DNA of 64,000 nt from Rhododendron vialii (lineage: Eukaryota; Streptophyta; Magnoliopsida; Ericales; Ericaceae), in NCBI RefSeq assembly GCF_030253575.1, contig NC_080569.1:10857001-10921000 (forward strand), written 5' to 3'. A program made the translations under genes and the position numbers. This document shows, in pieces, positions 24,421 through 35,951 of this stretch (its first letter is position 1; each line of letters opens with the position of its first letter). A model generated the notes under the pieces. The model searched no databases, was not told where the DNA came from, and saw only the letters and a list, made by a program, of their open reading frames with translations.

Positions 24421-27400
24421 TCAACCAAGAAATCTAAACCACTTCAACACCAAGATAACCACGATATAAAGAAAGACAGAACAAACCAAACAACCTCCAA
24501 CGGCTCCAAACCATTGGGTATAGGTTCCAAAAACTAAGAGACGAACTCCGATATTCATGCTCAAGAAACTAAAAGCCACCTCTGCTAAAGTGATCATGAA
24601 AGTTGCCATAGAGATAAGAAGACCCATTCGTAGAAGTTGATTCTGTTTGTCGTCCAAAACGATGTTGATGTAGTCCTCAGTGTTGCGGACATATTCGTGC
24701 AACTTTAAGATCAAACAAGAAGAACGGCATTAGAAAAATCACCACGAATTATGAAGAAACATCGGCCTATTTTATTATTATTATTTTTTTCCATTTTCGG
24801 TTTCCTTTGTGAATGGCAACGAAATAAATTAAAGAGGAATAAAGTGGAGTACAAACAAATTAAGGTGAGTACGAGGTAACCTATTTATCAATCCTCTAAG
24901 TTGGCAAAAGATAAAATTGTACGTTTTGGGGAGACAATTTTTTTTGAACCTAAAAGTTAGGAGACTTTAGAAATGGAACTAGGATAAGGAGTCCATTAAT
25001 CATGAAAAAATTTCGATATAGCCCTTAATATTATGCCGAATTTCTATCGATCACTTTAGCCATCAACTTTGGGTAACCCCAAGGTGGGGTGATTGTCACG
25101 CATAATGAAAAACCTGCAATAAAAACAAGGAATATACTTGATGCCGCATGGAGATTTTCAAAAACATTATTTAAGCTTAAGTAATATTACATTTATTTTT
25201 TTATTATTTTGAATTTAGTTATTTTGGTAGGAAGTCTTCCTCATTAGACTTTGACACCATGTTCTTGCTTTTTTAGCTCACTTCCCTGCATTGGTTGGTA
25301 TTAGAGCCTGCTTTTAAATCCTGAGGGATGATTCGAGGAGGTGGAACTGTATCCAACGAAGGTAGAAAAGCTACCGTTGAAGACGAGTATGTGCGGGAGG
25401 TCATTGCACGGGTGGAGGAGAGGTGGTAGGCTGATAGCAGATAGAAGCAGGCCAAATGGCAATACATGAAATTTTTGAATTCGGTGATTAATAAAAAAAT
25501 TTATTGATCAGATTGCTGCATTGTTAGGGCTTGTGGCTGCTCTAGGCCCTGGAACTCGGCCTAACCACCATTATCCTAACAGACATCCTGAGGAGGACAA
25601 GGTACGTTACGGAGGAGGAATAGGATGATGATGTCAAGGAAGAGAATGGTTGCCCGTTTGCTGCAAATACGACAGAGAGGGAGGACCCATGGTGCAAGGA
25701 GATCATTCTACATGATAGGAGTTAGGGCGCTTCAATAGTGACACATCGACGGTCAAAGGTTCTGTGCATCTGGAAGAATTTATGGATTCTATTACTGTGG
25801 TGAAAAAAGTCCCGGTTGAGGGGCCAGAAAATATTATTCTAGATCCAATTGTGGATCGGAATAAATAGCCTATTTATCATGAAGGATCTACGGGAGAAAT
25901 AAGACTTGGTGCATGTTTGGAGTGCGTTTGCTATAATGATATGAGAAGTGGTCATGTCTCTCTCTTTTCGGTTGAGATGAAAAAAGAAGTTGTCCAAGCG
26001 ATAATTCAGCCCACTCAGGAAGTGGTTGATTTGAAAGTCGATGTTTCTGACTATTTGGATGATGGTGAGGTAATTGTTCTTCTAATTTTTGAAGGCTTAT
26101 CAAAATTCAGATTCGAGAAAAACAGTATGAAGTATAAAATCGATGCGGACAGGCAAAGGAGGATTAGATTGTTTCAACTTTCAAGCCATGCAGAACTTGA
26201 GGACGAGTTTTCTCAAGCTGAGGAGACTGATGCAGGTGGCAATTTTAAAATATATTATTTAAGCTTGAGTAATAATATATTTAGTTTTTTAGGAAGTCTT
26301 TCAATTTGAGAAATAAGTAGAGTATTTAGTTTTCTAATTTAGTTTATCCAGTCTCCTTTTAATATATGCTTGGTCGAAAAGAATGGTTAGTTTCTAATTT
26401 TATTGTTTCCTTTTTCTTTATTTCCTAGAATATAGGTTTTCATCTCTATTATAAAATGAGTGGTTAGCCTTACGGCAATTTGGTTGAGTTTGAATGACGA
26501 AGAAAACAGAGAGCTGTCTCTCAATTGTGCGCTTGTTCTTGTGTTGTTCTTGCATTTTCAACAAGATTCCATGCATCACTACTCTACGGAAGAGAAGTGG
26601 CATAGCGTCATCTGAAATGAAATAGCAAAAGAGGGGAAAAAAAGAAAAGAAAAGAAAAAAGAAAGTACTGTTGATAGTTTGTTTAAGATTCCCTCAATTT
26701 GCACAAAGTAGGCTCCCAATAGCATTTCCAACTCTTCTACATTGGGCTTGAGATCACTGGCAGCTACAGTGCTGCTTTTGCTGCTCATGTTTCCATCGCT
26801 GAAAATGAAAACCAAGAGGCTTGATGAAGGATATTGAATGAGAACTCTAGTGAAAACTGAGAAACATTCTTGATTTATTAGAGGTTAAAGCTTAGTATGG
26901 TAGTGATAAAACCCCCGGCAGCATCCAAGATTAACTGGGATGTGAGCCAATATACATTATAGTGAACATGATTTGGTCTCCAAAGTCCAAACTCCGAACT
27001 CAACTAACAACTTTTTTCGATAAGTCATCTGGTGAGGTAAAACTTTTCTAAACTTTTTTTTGTCACACGTTAGAAGAATTTATAATATTCCAACCTCTAC
27101 CCAACGCATCAACAAGGGTATCAACTTCGTTTCTATGTATAAGAGTTGAACCCACAACCTCACTGTACCTAAGTGCAGTTAACACAACCGTGGGATCAAG
27201 TGCTAATTATCAAGTGGAAGAAAGAGAATCGTCTGACATGTTAGTTTAGATTTTTCAAAAAAAGGACATTGGCAGTGAAGTTTGTGATATAGTAATATGT
27301 CGATCGGAAAGTTATTACAGAATTCGCAAGGAAATCTACTTACATAGCACCACCCGCTAAAAGAACGTCTTCTTCATCATCATCTATCTCATCCTCAGGC

Positions 27401-29143
27401 ACCAAGCCTTCAGATTGCAAGGTGGCAAGCTTATCCGTCAAGTACATCTGAGCCATATCTATGTCATCATCCAGTAGATGTTCAAATTCGTTCCTCACCT
27501 ATAAACAATATGGCAATATATTTCATATCTATCAACCACTTAACCAAATGAGCACAACCTTACATAGAAACAAACCAAAAAAACCTATCGATAATTATTC
27601 CTAAGCAAAGCTCAAAATTAGGAGGTAGACAAAATTACAGCAGGCTCATTAGATTCAAGTTAGGAAGACATTGAATTAAGTTGGAGTTTGGTTACATAGA
27701 TTTCAGTTTCAAGTTTTCAGGGTGAATTGGAAACTGGATAATATTATCAAAGATATCGTGAAAATTCACAAAAGTAATCATAATGTCAAGGTGTGAACTG
27801 TGAAGTTTCATTCTAAACATAGGCAGTTTCCATTACACCAAGAAGGAATAGAAGAAGACTTTTTCTTTCTTATTTTTGGCTAATTGAAATGGTAGACATA
27901 ATTACGAGCTAAAGACAACTTATGGTAACTCATGAGAGTATTCTACCCTTATTTCTATTGAAGGAAAACTGTTAAAAATCAATGAGATAATACTATACCT
28001 TCTGCACACGTCCATTCAAAGCAACCAAACGACCTTTAATGACTCTCACCCGTTTGAGATTATTTGTACTGGTTTTGGCCGACAATTGATCCAAAGCAGG
28101 ATATGCCTCTTCCTCCAACGTCAAAGTCTGGAATAGTATGCAAACATTTAATTTTTTTTTTTTAGATGAATAAATTTCTCTTTTTAGTTGTTAATTACTT
28201 TAAAAAGAAATAGACAGTGAAGAGTAGAAATAAACACAAGTAGTCCATGTATGCTAGTCATATATTATATATACCTCAGATTCAAGGCTCTTGCAGACAG
28301 ATTCTAGGCAAATTTCAAGAGCTCGAAACTCAAAAGGTAAAGGTTTTGAATTTCCCCTCCTTGAATCGACCTGATCAGCTGGGGCTTCTTCACACCTACT
28401 ACCACTTGCTTCTGGTGGCGTATCTGTGGGTGATTGCTCCATAGAATTATCGCTTCTCATAGTAGCCTACATGCAGGATGCAACATAGTCAAAGCCTAGC
28501 CTGAAGATACTTCAGTGCTCTTGGAACACCGGTACATGGTGCTCCATGGTCATTTTCCACCACACACACTTAGTGATGAAGTTCACACAAATGTGTCATG
28601 TGTGGTGGAAAAAAAATTCATGGAGCAAGTAATTGTAATTTCCTGTAAATGTGGGAGGGGAGAAAACTTATAAGTTAACACTGCCGCCCCACTGCCGCCC
28701 CCAAGGATAGTTTTTGTACTAACTACCATTCTGCGAAGGTTGAAAAGAATAAAAAGTAGAAAGAAAAAACTGCTTACAACGAAGTCAGAGAGCTTGAACT
28801 CGAGATCGTAAACAAACGAAGCGATACGAGGGTCTCTAGGATTCGGAACCAGAACTTCGTTGGCAGTTACAATCGCCTTGATATGCTCCAAATTCACAAC
28901 CGCCGCTCTCTCCCTCCTGAGGATCGTAGACGGGTACGAGAGCTCCGGCTCGACCACCCTCAGGTCTCGCGCCGTGATTCCGTTCTGGCGCATGACCGTC
29001 TGCTTCCCCAATTCTTCGACGCTGACCTGGCCTGATTTGGAGACGACGAGCCACGTCCGCGATCCGGCGCCCTTCCGCTTCGCCCGACTCTGAGAAGGAA
29101 GAAGGGGAATATACCTCCGACTGAGCTCGATCTGATCCCTCAT
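24421..29143 (-). CDS. MRS2/MGT-like: MRS2/MGT magnesium transporter (CorA superfamily) with SMN in place of GMN
   Basis: Six exons: 28778-29143, 28275-28466, 27999-28127, 27344-27498, 26669-26798 and 24421-24702, total 1254 bp, 417 residues, GT-AG at each junction. The first ATG of the frame is at 29143. Family hallmarks in order: ARDLRVVEPELSYPST and ERAAVVNLEHIKAI in exon 1, LPFEFRALEICLE in exon 2, the helical RVQKVRNE-type stretch across exons 3 and 4, VEELEMLLGAYFVQIEGILNKL in exon 5, NTEDYINIVLDD and two C-terminal membrane helices in exon 6. Members carry magnesium across plasma membrane, plastid, mitochondrial or vacuolar membranes as pentamers. The invariant GMN after the first helix reads SMN (AGC ATG AAT), so function may be altered. 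Intron 5 contains a retroelement remnant. Confidence 0.9.
25139..26574 (+). mobile_element. Degenerate TR-GAG-like LTR element in the last MRS2 intron
   Basis: Left repeat about 25139-25295 and right repeat about 26228-26574 share ATTATTTAAGCTT(A/G)AGTAAT and AGGAAGTCTT. TTGGTATTAGAGCC at about 25297, a Met-tRNA primer site, follows the left one. The left repeat appears internally deleted. The interior begins with a Gag-like start (MIRGGGTV) that soon meets stops, and ends with an acidic open segment at 25917-26309. The layout matches the better preserved element at 61468. It is inserted antisense to the transporter gene. Confidence 0.6.
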
Positions 29144-29351
29144 TTTTTTCCCCAGGGAATTGGTGTTGGGATTAAGGTTTTGGTTTGGTGGGTGGACTTT
29201 GAACTTTGAAAGCAAAGATTTGACTTTCCGTCCATTGAAGTAGAGTACAGTGTGGAGCTAAATGGTGGGGAGATTTGTGTAGAGGAGTAGTTATATGGGA
29301 GAAGTTTTCATAGGTTCACTGTGTAAATCTCTTCCCGCGTCCCCCACCCCC

Positions 29352-29449
29352 CCCAAATTTATACAAAACACATCTCAAATTTAAAACGTGAGATAAACAG
29401 CCCAAATTTATACAAAACACATCTCAAATTTAAAACGTGAGATAAACAG
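29352..29449. repeat. 49-bp perfect tandem duplication
   Basis: Two adjacent copies of a 49-bp unit that begins CCCAAATTTATACAAAACAC, at 29352-29400 and 29401-29449. No differences were seen, so the event is recent. Confidence 0.95.
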
Positions 29450-29497
29450 TTGACACCAAAATTAAAAATACTCCAGCTGCAGCTTGTTGACAGCAAA

Positions 29498-29614
29498 GAG
29501 AAATGCTACGTGCAAAGAAAATGAGCAAAGAATTGACCTTTAAAGTGAATCTGAGCCGTTCAAGTGCACTTTAAAGGTCAATTCTTTGTCCATTTTCTTT
29601 GTCCCTAGCACTCC
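29498..29614. mobile_element. Short hairpin MITE
   Basis: The arms read TGCAAAGAAAATGAGCAAAG and the complement CTTTGTCCATTTTCTTTGTC, continuing through TTGACCTTTAAAGTG / CACTTTAAAGGTCAA. The outer ends are GAAATGCTACG and CTAGCACTCC. This is a compact hairpin of about 117 bp. Confidence 0.6.
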
Positions 29615-29810
29615 TCAACAGCAAATTGAAAGGCCTAGAAGGGCACTGCATTTATGCTTAATCAACATTTAAGCACAGTGAATCTGAGCCGTTCAAGTAC
29701 ATTTTAAAGGTCAATTCTTTGTCCATTTTCTTTGCCCCGAGCACTCCTCGACAGCAAATTGAAAGGCCTAGAAGGGCACTGCATTTATGCTTAATCAACA
29801 TTTAAGGCAC
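29545..29810. repeat. About 133-bp tandem duplication
   Basis: Two direct units, about 29545-29677 and 29678-29810, start GTGAATCTGAGCCGTTCAAG and differ at only a few positions. The unit includes one arm of the adjacent hairpin MITE, so duplication happened after that insertion. Confidence 0.9.
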
Positions 29811-30220
29811 CTAAACGAATAATACCATATTGACACGTGTTGAGGAAGAAGACTTTTTACAGAAAGAAAGTCGATCATCAAAATACTAACAAAAATTTGT
29901 TGCAAATGTTTAATTAGTAGGAGTACTAATTAATGAAAATGGCGTCTGAAACGAGGAACCGGTCCATGTACCTTAATTTGGTCAACGCATATATTTTGGG
30001 ATACTCATTTTGAGAAGATGTGTGGAAAAATTTGTGAACGAGACAGGATGAAAATCTCTCTGCCCTTGTGCCGAAGGATTTTTCAGCCGTTGAATTTAAA
30101 ATATAAATAAATAAATAATTTACACAATTCAATGGCCGAAAAATCACTCGACACAGAAGCACATATAAATTTTCGAGACAGGAGATCGGACCCCCTCATG
30201 AACATAATAGTAGTAAGTTT

Positions 30221-30234
30221 TTTTTTTTGACAAA
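30221..30234 (-). mobile_element. Minimal retroposon insertion flanked by a 21-bp duplication
   Basis: Fourteen bases (TTTTTTTTGACAAA) sit between two exact copies of GAACATAATAGTAGTAAGTTT (30200-30220, 30235-30255). The oligo-T and long duplication are what a severely 5'-truncated LINE-driven insertion on the minus strand would leave. Confidence 0.55.
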
Positions 30235-30648
30235 GAACATAATAGTAGTAAGTTTGAGTCTATATAGACCCTAGTAAAACGTCCAATGTGAACAGACTTT
30301 TGCATTTTCACTTTAAATTAATGATCAAGTGGAGTAGCAGCACAAAGACTGTGCTATGCACAAATCCAGTGCCGACTCCATGTAATTTACAGTAATTAAA
30401 CTGGGTAAGTTGATCCCATGGGGCTACTAAATTAATACTAACCATATCAATAATTTAGTTCAATTGCGCCCTGTTTTCTTTTTATCATAAAATAACAACA
30501 AATTCATGATAACATTTGAAATACGGAGTAATGTTGTTTTTATATCCATCTTATTTATGTTAAAAAAAAATGAAGTATTATCATTGATCGGATTTATTAT
30601 TGTTGAGAAATCAAAACATTAGATTTAAGGAAAATGTAGGTATAATTT

Positions 30649-31746
30649 TTTTTTTTTGATCCGAAATTCATTTCAATAAAGCCAAACGGCATTTACAGCG
30701 AAACCATCTGAATACAATGTAAAGGAATCTACAAACTACCCATCACAGGAAAAAAAAATACATGAAAACACAAGGACAAAGAGACAAGCTAGCGTCTAGA
30801 TCTATGCCGAGCCTAAGCTCCGTCCACACCGCCTCAAAGGGTCGGGTCACGTGGCGCATAAATCTGTCCACCAAACTACCTCGGGTAGGCGTAGAATCCT
30901 GAACAAAGACAGCAACCAAGCACAGATGGAAACAGATTGAACACAAGCAGATCGGTTGCCCCGCCTCCTTGAGAAGCCCCAAATAGCACGCCGGCTTGCT
31001 CTGGCCGTAGGATGCACGCCCGACGTCATCAAATGCTAGGACAAACCACAACCGAAGCGATGGAGCTAAGAAACTCCGGCAAGCCCTCGCTATCACGACG
31101 GGCTCCGGGCACAACGAATGGAAAAGAAATCCTCCTGGGCTAAAATTTCGAACGACCCATGACCACGGCGGCCGATGAAACGAGGCACCGCAGCTTGTTC
31201 AATCCCAAAGCTGAAACTGACAAACCCCTCCATGGGCAAAGCCCGGGAGTAGCGTCTTCTCCGAGAACCAAGCCCGAAGTCAACACAGCAGAACCAAACC
31301 CTAAGCTAGCATTATTCGCCCACCACCACTCCCTTCGGATCTAGGAAAACCAGACCGAAAAACTAACCGAACTGGGGAAAACCAGCCGGTGGAAGAAAAA
31401 AGAAAAGTCGGACCAAGCCAAAAGACCACAGACCAAACCCTAACCCTACCTCTTCGATTATTAATGCCCACCACCACTGCCGACCTCACACAAACTAGAT
31501 CTAAGCGGGTGAGGAGGAGCCAGAAAGGAACAAGCCACCAGCCATTGCCGGAGATCCACCCACCTGACAACACAACGCTACAACCTCCAAACCGGAGAGA
31601 AAGAACTAGACCACGGAGGGGGGAGAGGGAAGAGGGAAGGAGAGGGGAGAAGGACGGGGGTGGGGGGCAGCTCCCACCCCAGGAGAAAACTCTAACGGCG
31701 GCGCAAGAGGAAGAGAGAAGGGAGAGGAAAGTTAGAGAGCGAGTCT
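30649..31746 (-). mobile_element. 1.1-kb non-LTR retroposon with 18-bp target duplication
   Basis: Flanked by perfect copies of AAAATGTAGGTATAATTT (30631-30648 and 31747-31764). The plus strand begins with a T-run (the poly-A tail of a minus-strand insertion), and the far end is GA-rich (GAGAGGAAAGTTAGAGAGC). It is GC-richer than the flanks. There are several overlapping open frames up to 123 codons, but none resembles a LINE endonuclease or reverse transcriptase, so it is either a LINE 5' leader plus tail with the middle deleted, or a retroposed transcript of another locus. Confidence 0.8.
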
Positions 31747-32649
31747 AAAATGTAGGTATAATTTGATGGATAAACAATACGACTGTTCCACCTGGGACTC
31801 CCATAGCTACTCTAGAAATAGTTCCCTGTCCTTGTGATTAATATGTACTAGTATACATAGAATTAATCCTCCACAATCTTGTGGCCTTTTATTTCTTATC
31901 AAAGCTAGTGATGTGTCGGAATCAAAACTCTAGATAGTTTGGGTTGGATAATTCGGCTAGGACGAAGTATGGTTTGGATGCATATGATAGCAAAAAGCGA
32001 TTTTTGACTTCTCTTGACCACGTTTTAAGCACAAATCGATCTCTTAACCATGAAATTAATATGGTCCCCAAATTTGTTTGGCAACCAAAATTTTAACTTT
32101 TGAAACCAAAAAGTTTGGTTCCTAATGCCATTTCCAGCTAGTTGTTGCAGTGGATGAGGCTCAGTTGGGATGGAACATGGACTGAGCTCGATCAGTCTTC
32201 TGTATCGTTCCAATTTTATCTGATGTCCCTGAAAGGACCTCTCAATCTCATATATGGTATCTAGTACAACCGATCACATGTTTAACAAAGGAAGGGACCT
32301 AATCAGAGAAAGAGATCGGTCAATACAAGAAACATATATATCATGGGAAAATTATTTGGTACGTAGTCTTGGAGTACCTTCATATATATGGTTCACAAGC
32401 ACCGTCATCCACCGCATAAGATCTCTACTCGGTACGACCCGTAAAGCTCTACTTTCCCAAGATCAAAACTTAGCCACCACACTTCTTTAGTTGTATTAAT
32501 CTACAAACATCATATGAAATTATAAATCCATCGATTAAATTAGGAAACATAATCAGGGGAAAAAAAAAGAAAAAGAAAAAGAAAAGTGCCAGCTAATACA
32601 CCTCCATTCCTCCCCTATACAAATATGCTACTGGTATTACTTTTGGCTG

Positions 32650-32751
32650 CTGATTTTACGACTTTATTTTTTGTTAACGCCACTCTCCTGCAAGTGTACA
32701 CTTGCAGGGGAGTGACGTTAATAAAAAAAAAAAAGTGGTAAAATTATTTCC
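32650..32751. mobile_element. Small palindromic MITE
   Basis: A hairpin with central arms CTCTCCTGCAAGTG / CACTTGCAGGGGAG and outer ATTTTAC / GTAAAAT. Block 1 lacks it (at about base 20). It is non-coding. Confidence 0.6.
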
Positions 32752-34096
32752 CTTACTTTTTCTATTTCTTTTTCTTTCAATGATCATACTCACCCGTACG
32801 AGGTGGAGGCTAGACTTGAATATAGTATAAGAAAGAAATTGCAAATGAGTACCGTGAGGCAGTCCATGCCCTAGTTTTAAAGCTTTCTTTGCAATAACTA
32901 CGTGGCACTGATGAGTTCTATTTGAAGCGTCACCCCTCTGACTTAAGAAAGGAACACATTTATAATCTTAACCAACTTGACCGTACCTCGATTCATTTCG
33001 GAGCTCTAAAATAACGACTGAGCAAACCTTCAAGGTATGAAAATTTTGGCCTTCGTGAGATTTAAACTTATGACCTCTTGGGGACAAGCCATTTAACTAT
33101 TTCTCATACCCACTTGGTCAAACCCCTTGAAATTGTATGGTTTCAATTTTCTACAAGGAAATACTTTCCTAAAAAAAGATACTAGGAAATACTTTCATAT
33201 AAAATATATAGATAATGGAAAATGTTGCATGTAAGTTACACATTTCATATTTGGATGTTTACACTCTACATCTCCAAGATTATGCAGAAATTCAAAACAT
33301 TTGGATATAAATTCACAATATTTATCTTAATCTTAACTCTCTTTTTTTTATAAAAATTAAGCATATTTTCACATAAATCTATTAAATCAACCTTGAATTT
33401 ATAACATTTGCACGTTGTTAGTTTCGTCTTGATTTACAAATTTATATGCTAATATTGCGAATTTCTTGAAAATTCAAGTACACATATTGTGAGTTTCTAT
33501 GAAATGTAATGAATTTAAAATGATTCAAAAAGGTTGATATTAATCTACTACAACTTTGCACGGTGAGCTTCTATTAAGGGATCTCTTAAGTTGTTAAGTT
33601 AAGGACCTAATGAGTATAACATCGTTCCCGCTCAAATTTTGATGATCTGAACTGTTCAATGTGTTTAAAACATGGTTTTAAGGGTATTCATCAAGAAATC
33701 AGCAAATAATATGACCGGAAAGGGCTTGATCCGAACAGTTTTTCATAAAAATTATTTAAACGCTATAAATGAATTTTTGTAAAAAACTATTAGGATCAAG
33801 CCCTTCCCGGTCTTATTTTTTACTGGTTTCTCGCATGTATCCTTAAAATTATGCTTTAATCACATTGAGCGGTTTGAATTAGTATCAAAATTTGATCGAA
33901 AAAATAGAAATCTTTAACTTATAACTCAATAAAAAATCCCTTATTAGAAGGTGACTGCTACTTTGCATTGTACTAGCACCCTAGCACTACAACAAGGTCC
34001 AGGCCCCAGGCCCAAGTAACGTTCAAGGAGGTCCCTTTTTTAATTTAATATAAAACTGCCGCCCTCCTCAAATTTTAAAATACCCCATTGGAGATA

Positions 34097-34372
34097 CTTC
34101 CTCCCTCCGTTCCTTTTTAAATGTCATACTTCGTAATTTTAATTTATTAAAACAATATTATCATTATACTTTTCACATCAATTTTTTTTTCCACTTTTCC
34201 TACTTACCCATCATCATTACACTTTTTACTCACTAACTTTTCAAAATGGAATCTACTTTTAGGGACAAAATAGATAATGTACCAACTTTTACCCACTAAC
34301 TTTACCAAATTGACACTTATTAAGGGACAGCTCAAAATGAAATACTGGACAATAATAAGGGAACGGAGGGAG
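34097..34372. mobile_element. Stowaway-type MITE
   Basis: Same family as 80-350: CTCCCTCCGTTCC and GGAACGGAGGGAG ends, TA on each side. Block 1 has the empty site GAGATAGAAGAC near 1692. Confidence 0.87.
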
Positions 34373-35951
34373 TAGAAGACAAAAAACATTAGCATTATTG
34401 ACATTCTTACTGGTGTAGTCGCCTATTGCGTAACCTAGGAAGTTCGTTAAGGATACAAACACAAAAAACAATATCCATGGCTATATACCTCCTGATATAA
34501 ATATGTAGTATTTGACACAAGTAATTAAGCTTCATTTGATCATCACCATGAGTCTTCCGAATTCGAGTTCCATCAGGTATTTCCTCTCTCAATTTCCTTA
34601 ACAACGGGTTTCGAATCCATTTACCGGATCGAACAAAATTCATTGCTATTGTATTTTATTGTATTGTATGTTCTTACATATTGTTTCTTCTGATCGTCTG
34701 TGTATTTCCAGAACCCGATATCAATCCAAACCCGAGATTTTTCCAAAAACCCAAGTCGACCGCGGCGGCGACACCATCAAATTCAGGTGCAACGGAAAAT
34801 CCCTGAGTGTTAAGGCACTATCGTGAGTCTTCTCGGAAGACTTTGGAAAGATGAAGAAGAAGACCGTAATCAACCCCCGGAGACAGTTTATCCGGCGATG
34901 GAGCAAGGTTTTCTTTCTAGCTTGCTTGGTGTGTTTGATTGTGGACCCCCTTTTCTTTTTCCTGCCGGTGGTGAACCCCAATGAATTCTGCCTCGACACC
35001 GGGGCGGGGGTCCTACAAATTGCGCTCACAGTTCTTCGATCGATTACTGATTTGTTCTTCGTGATCAATATCGTTGTGCAGTCGAAAACGGCTTATGTCG
35101 GTCCATCGTCGCGCGTGTTTGGGAGAGGAGAGCTGGTTATCGATCCGTGGAAGATCTCGTCACGCTACCTTAGAAATGGTTTCTGGTACGATTTTCTGGT
35201 TGCGCTACCGTACCCTCAGGTATTCATTTTTGCTTCGACGTTTAAAACTTGATTTTTTTTTTTTTTTTATTTTTGTTTGTCTGCCTCTTCATCTTGTTCT
35301 ATGTTTGAACTACTAATTTGAAGGTCTGATAGTATTCGTTGTCATCAGTTTTTAGACCCGCACATGAAACTTGTTTCAAAAACTGTGTTCGCAATTTTCT
35401 TTTCTTTTCCTTTTTTTTTTTTAAAGTAACTCACTTTGCATGAACACCAAAAAGAGGTCTTTCGATTTTGGGTGCGATTTCAGTACAAAATTTTTGATTG
35501 AGAATGTTTTAAATTTGTTTCCATCAAAAGTGTTTTCGTCTTTCTCACATAAAAAAACTGAATTCAAATGATGTTTTTCACTGTTTTCGACTCAGCACAC
35601 GGCCTATAACCCAATTCTCAAATCTCAAAACCTAATAAAGTATTACTAGTATTAATTTCCTCAGTTAATATTTAGTATATTTATACCGGCACAAATTAAT
35701 GATCCTGTATCACCATCGTCGTCATCATACACTATATCACTATTACGAGTGATCTTTCAAGACAGTTTAGTTCTGTTTAGCAACTGATTTTATCTTAATT
35801 AATACAGTAATTACGTATATTAATTATTTAATTCCAGGTGATGATTTGATGCATCTTACCTAATTTAAAAGGTTCAACGACTTCAGGCTCCGGAAGTTCT
35901 CTACGGTACCTGATGTTGATACCCTACTTTCAGAGGCTAACCATAGCATAC

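Larger units (their letters stand above)
29144..30630. other. Upstream region of the MRS2-type gene
   Basis: The promoter and 5' leader probably lie in the first few hundred bases. The rest is repeat-derived: a 49-bp tandem pair, a small MITE, a 133-bp tandem pair and a tiny poly-T insertion, listed separately. No gene is seen. Confidence 0.5.
31765..34547. other. Flank and upstream region of the block 2 CNGC pseudogene
   Basis: 31765-32618 is AT-rich and holds no recognisable gene. From 32619 the sequence aligns with 1-1868 of block 1, apart from the elements at 32650-32751 and 34097-34372. Confidence 0.55.

Noticed and set aside
31301-31748. Overlapping frames of 90 to 123 codons around 30743-31748
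   Set aside because: All lie inside the retroposon, in several frames and both strands, because it is GC-rich and low in stops. None has a recognisable motif.
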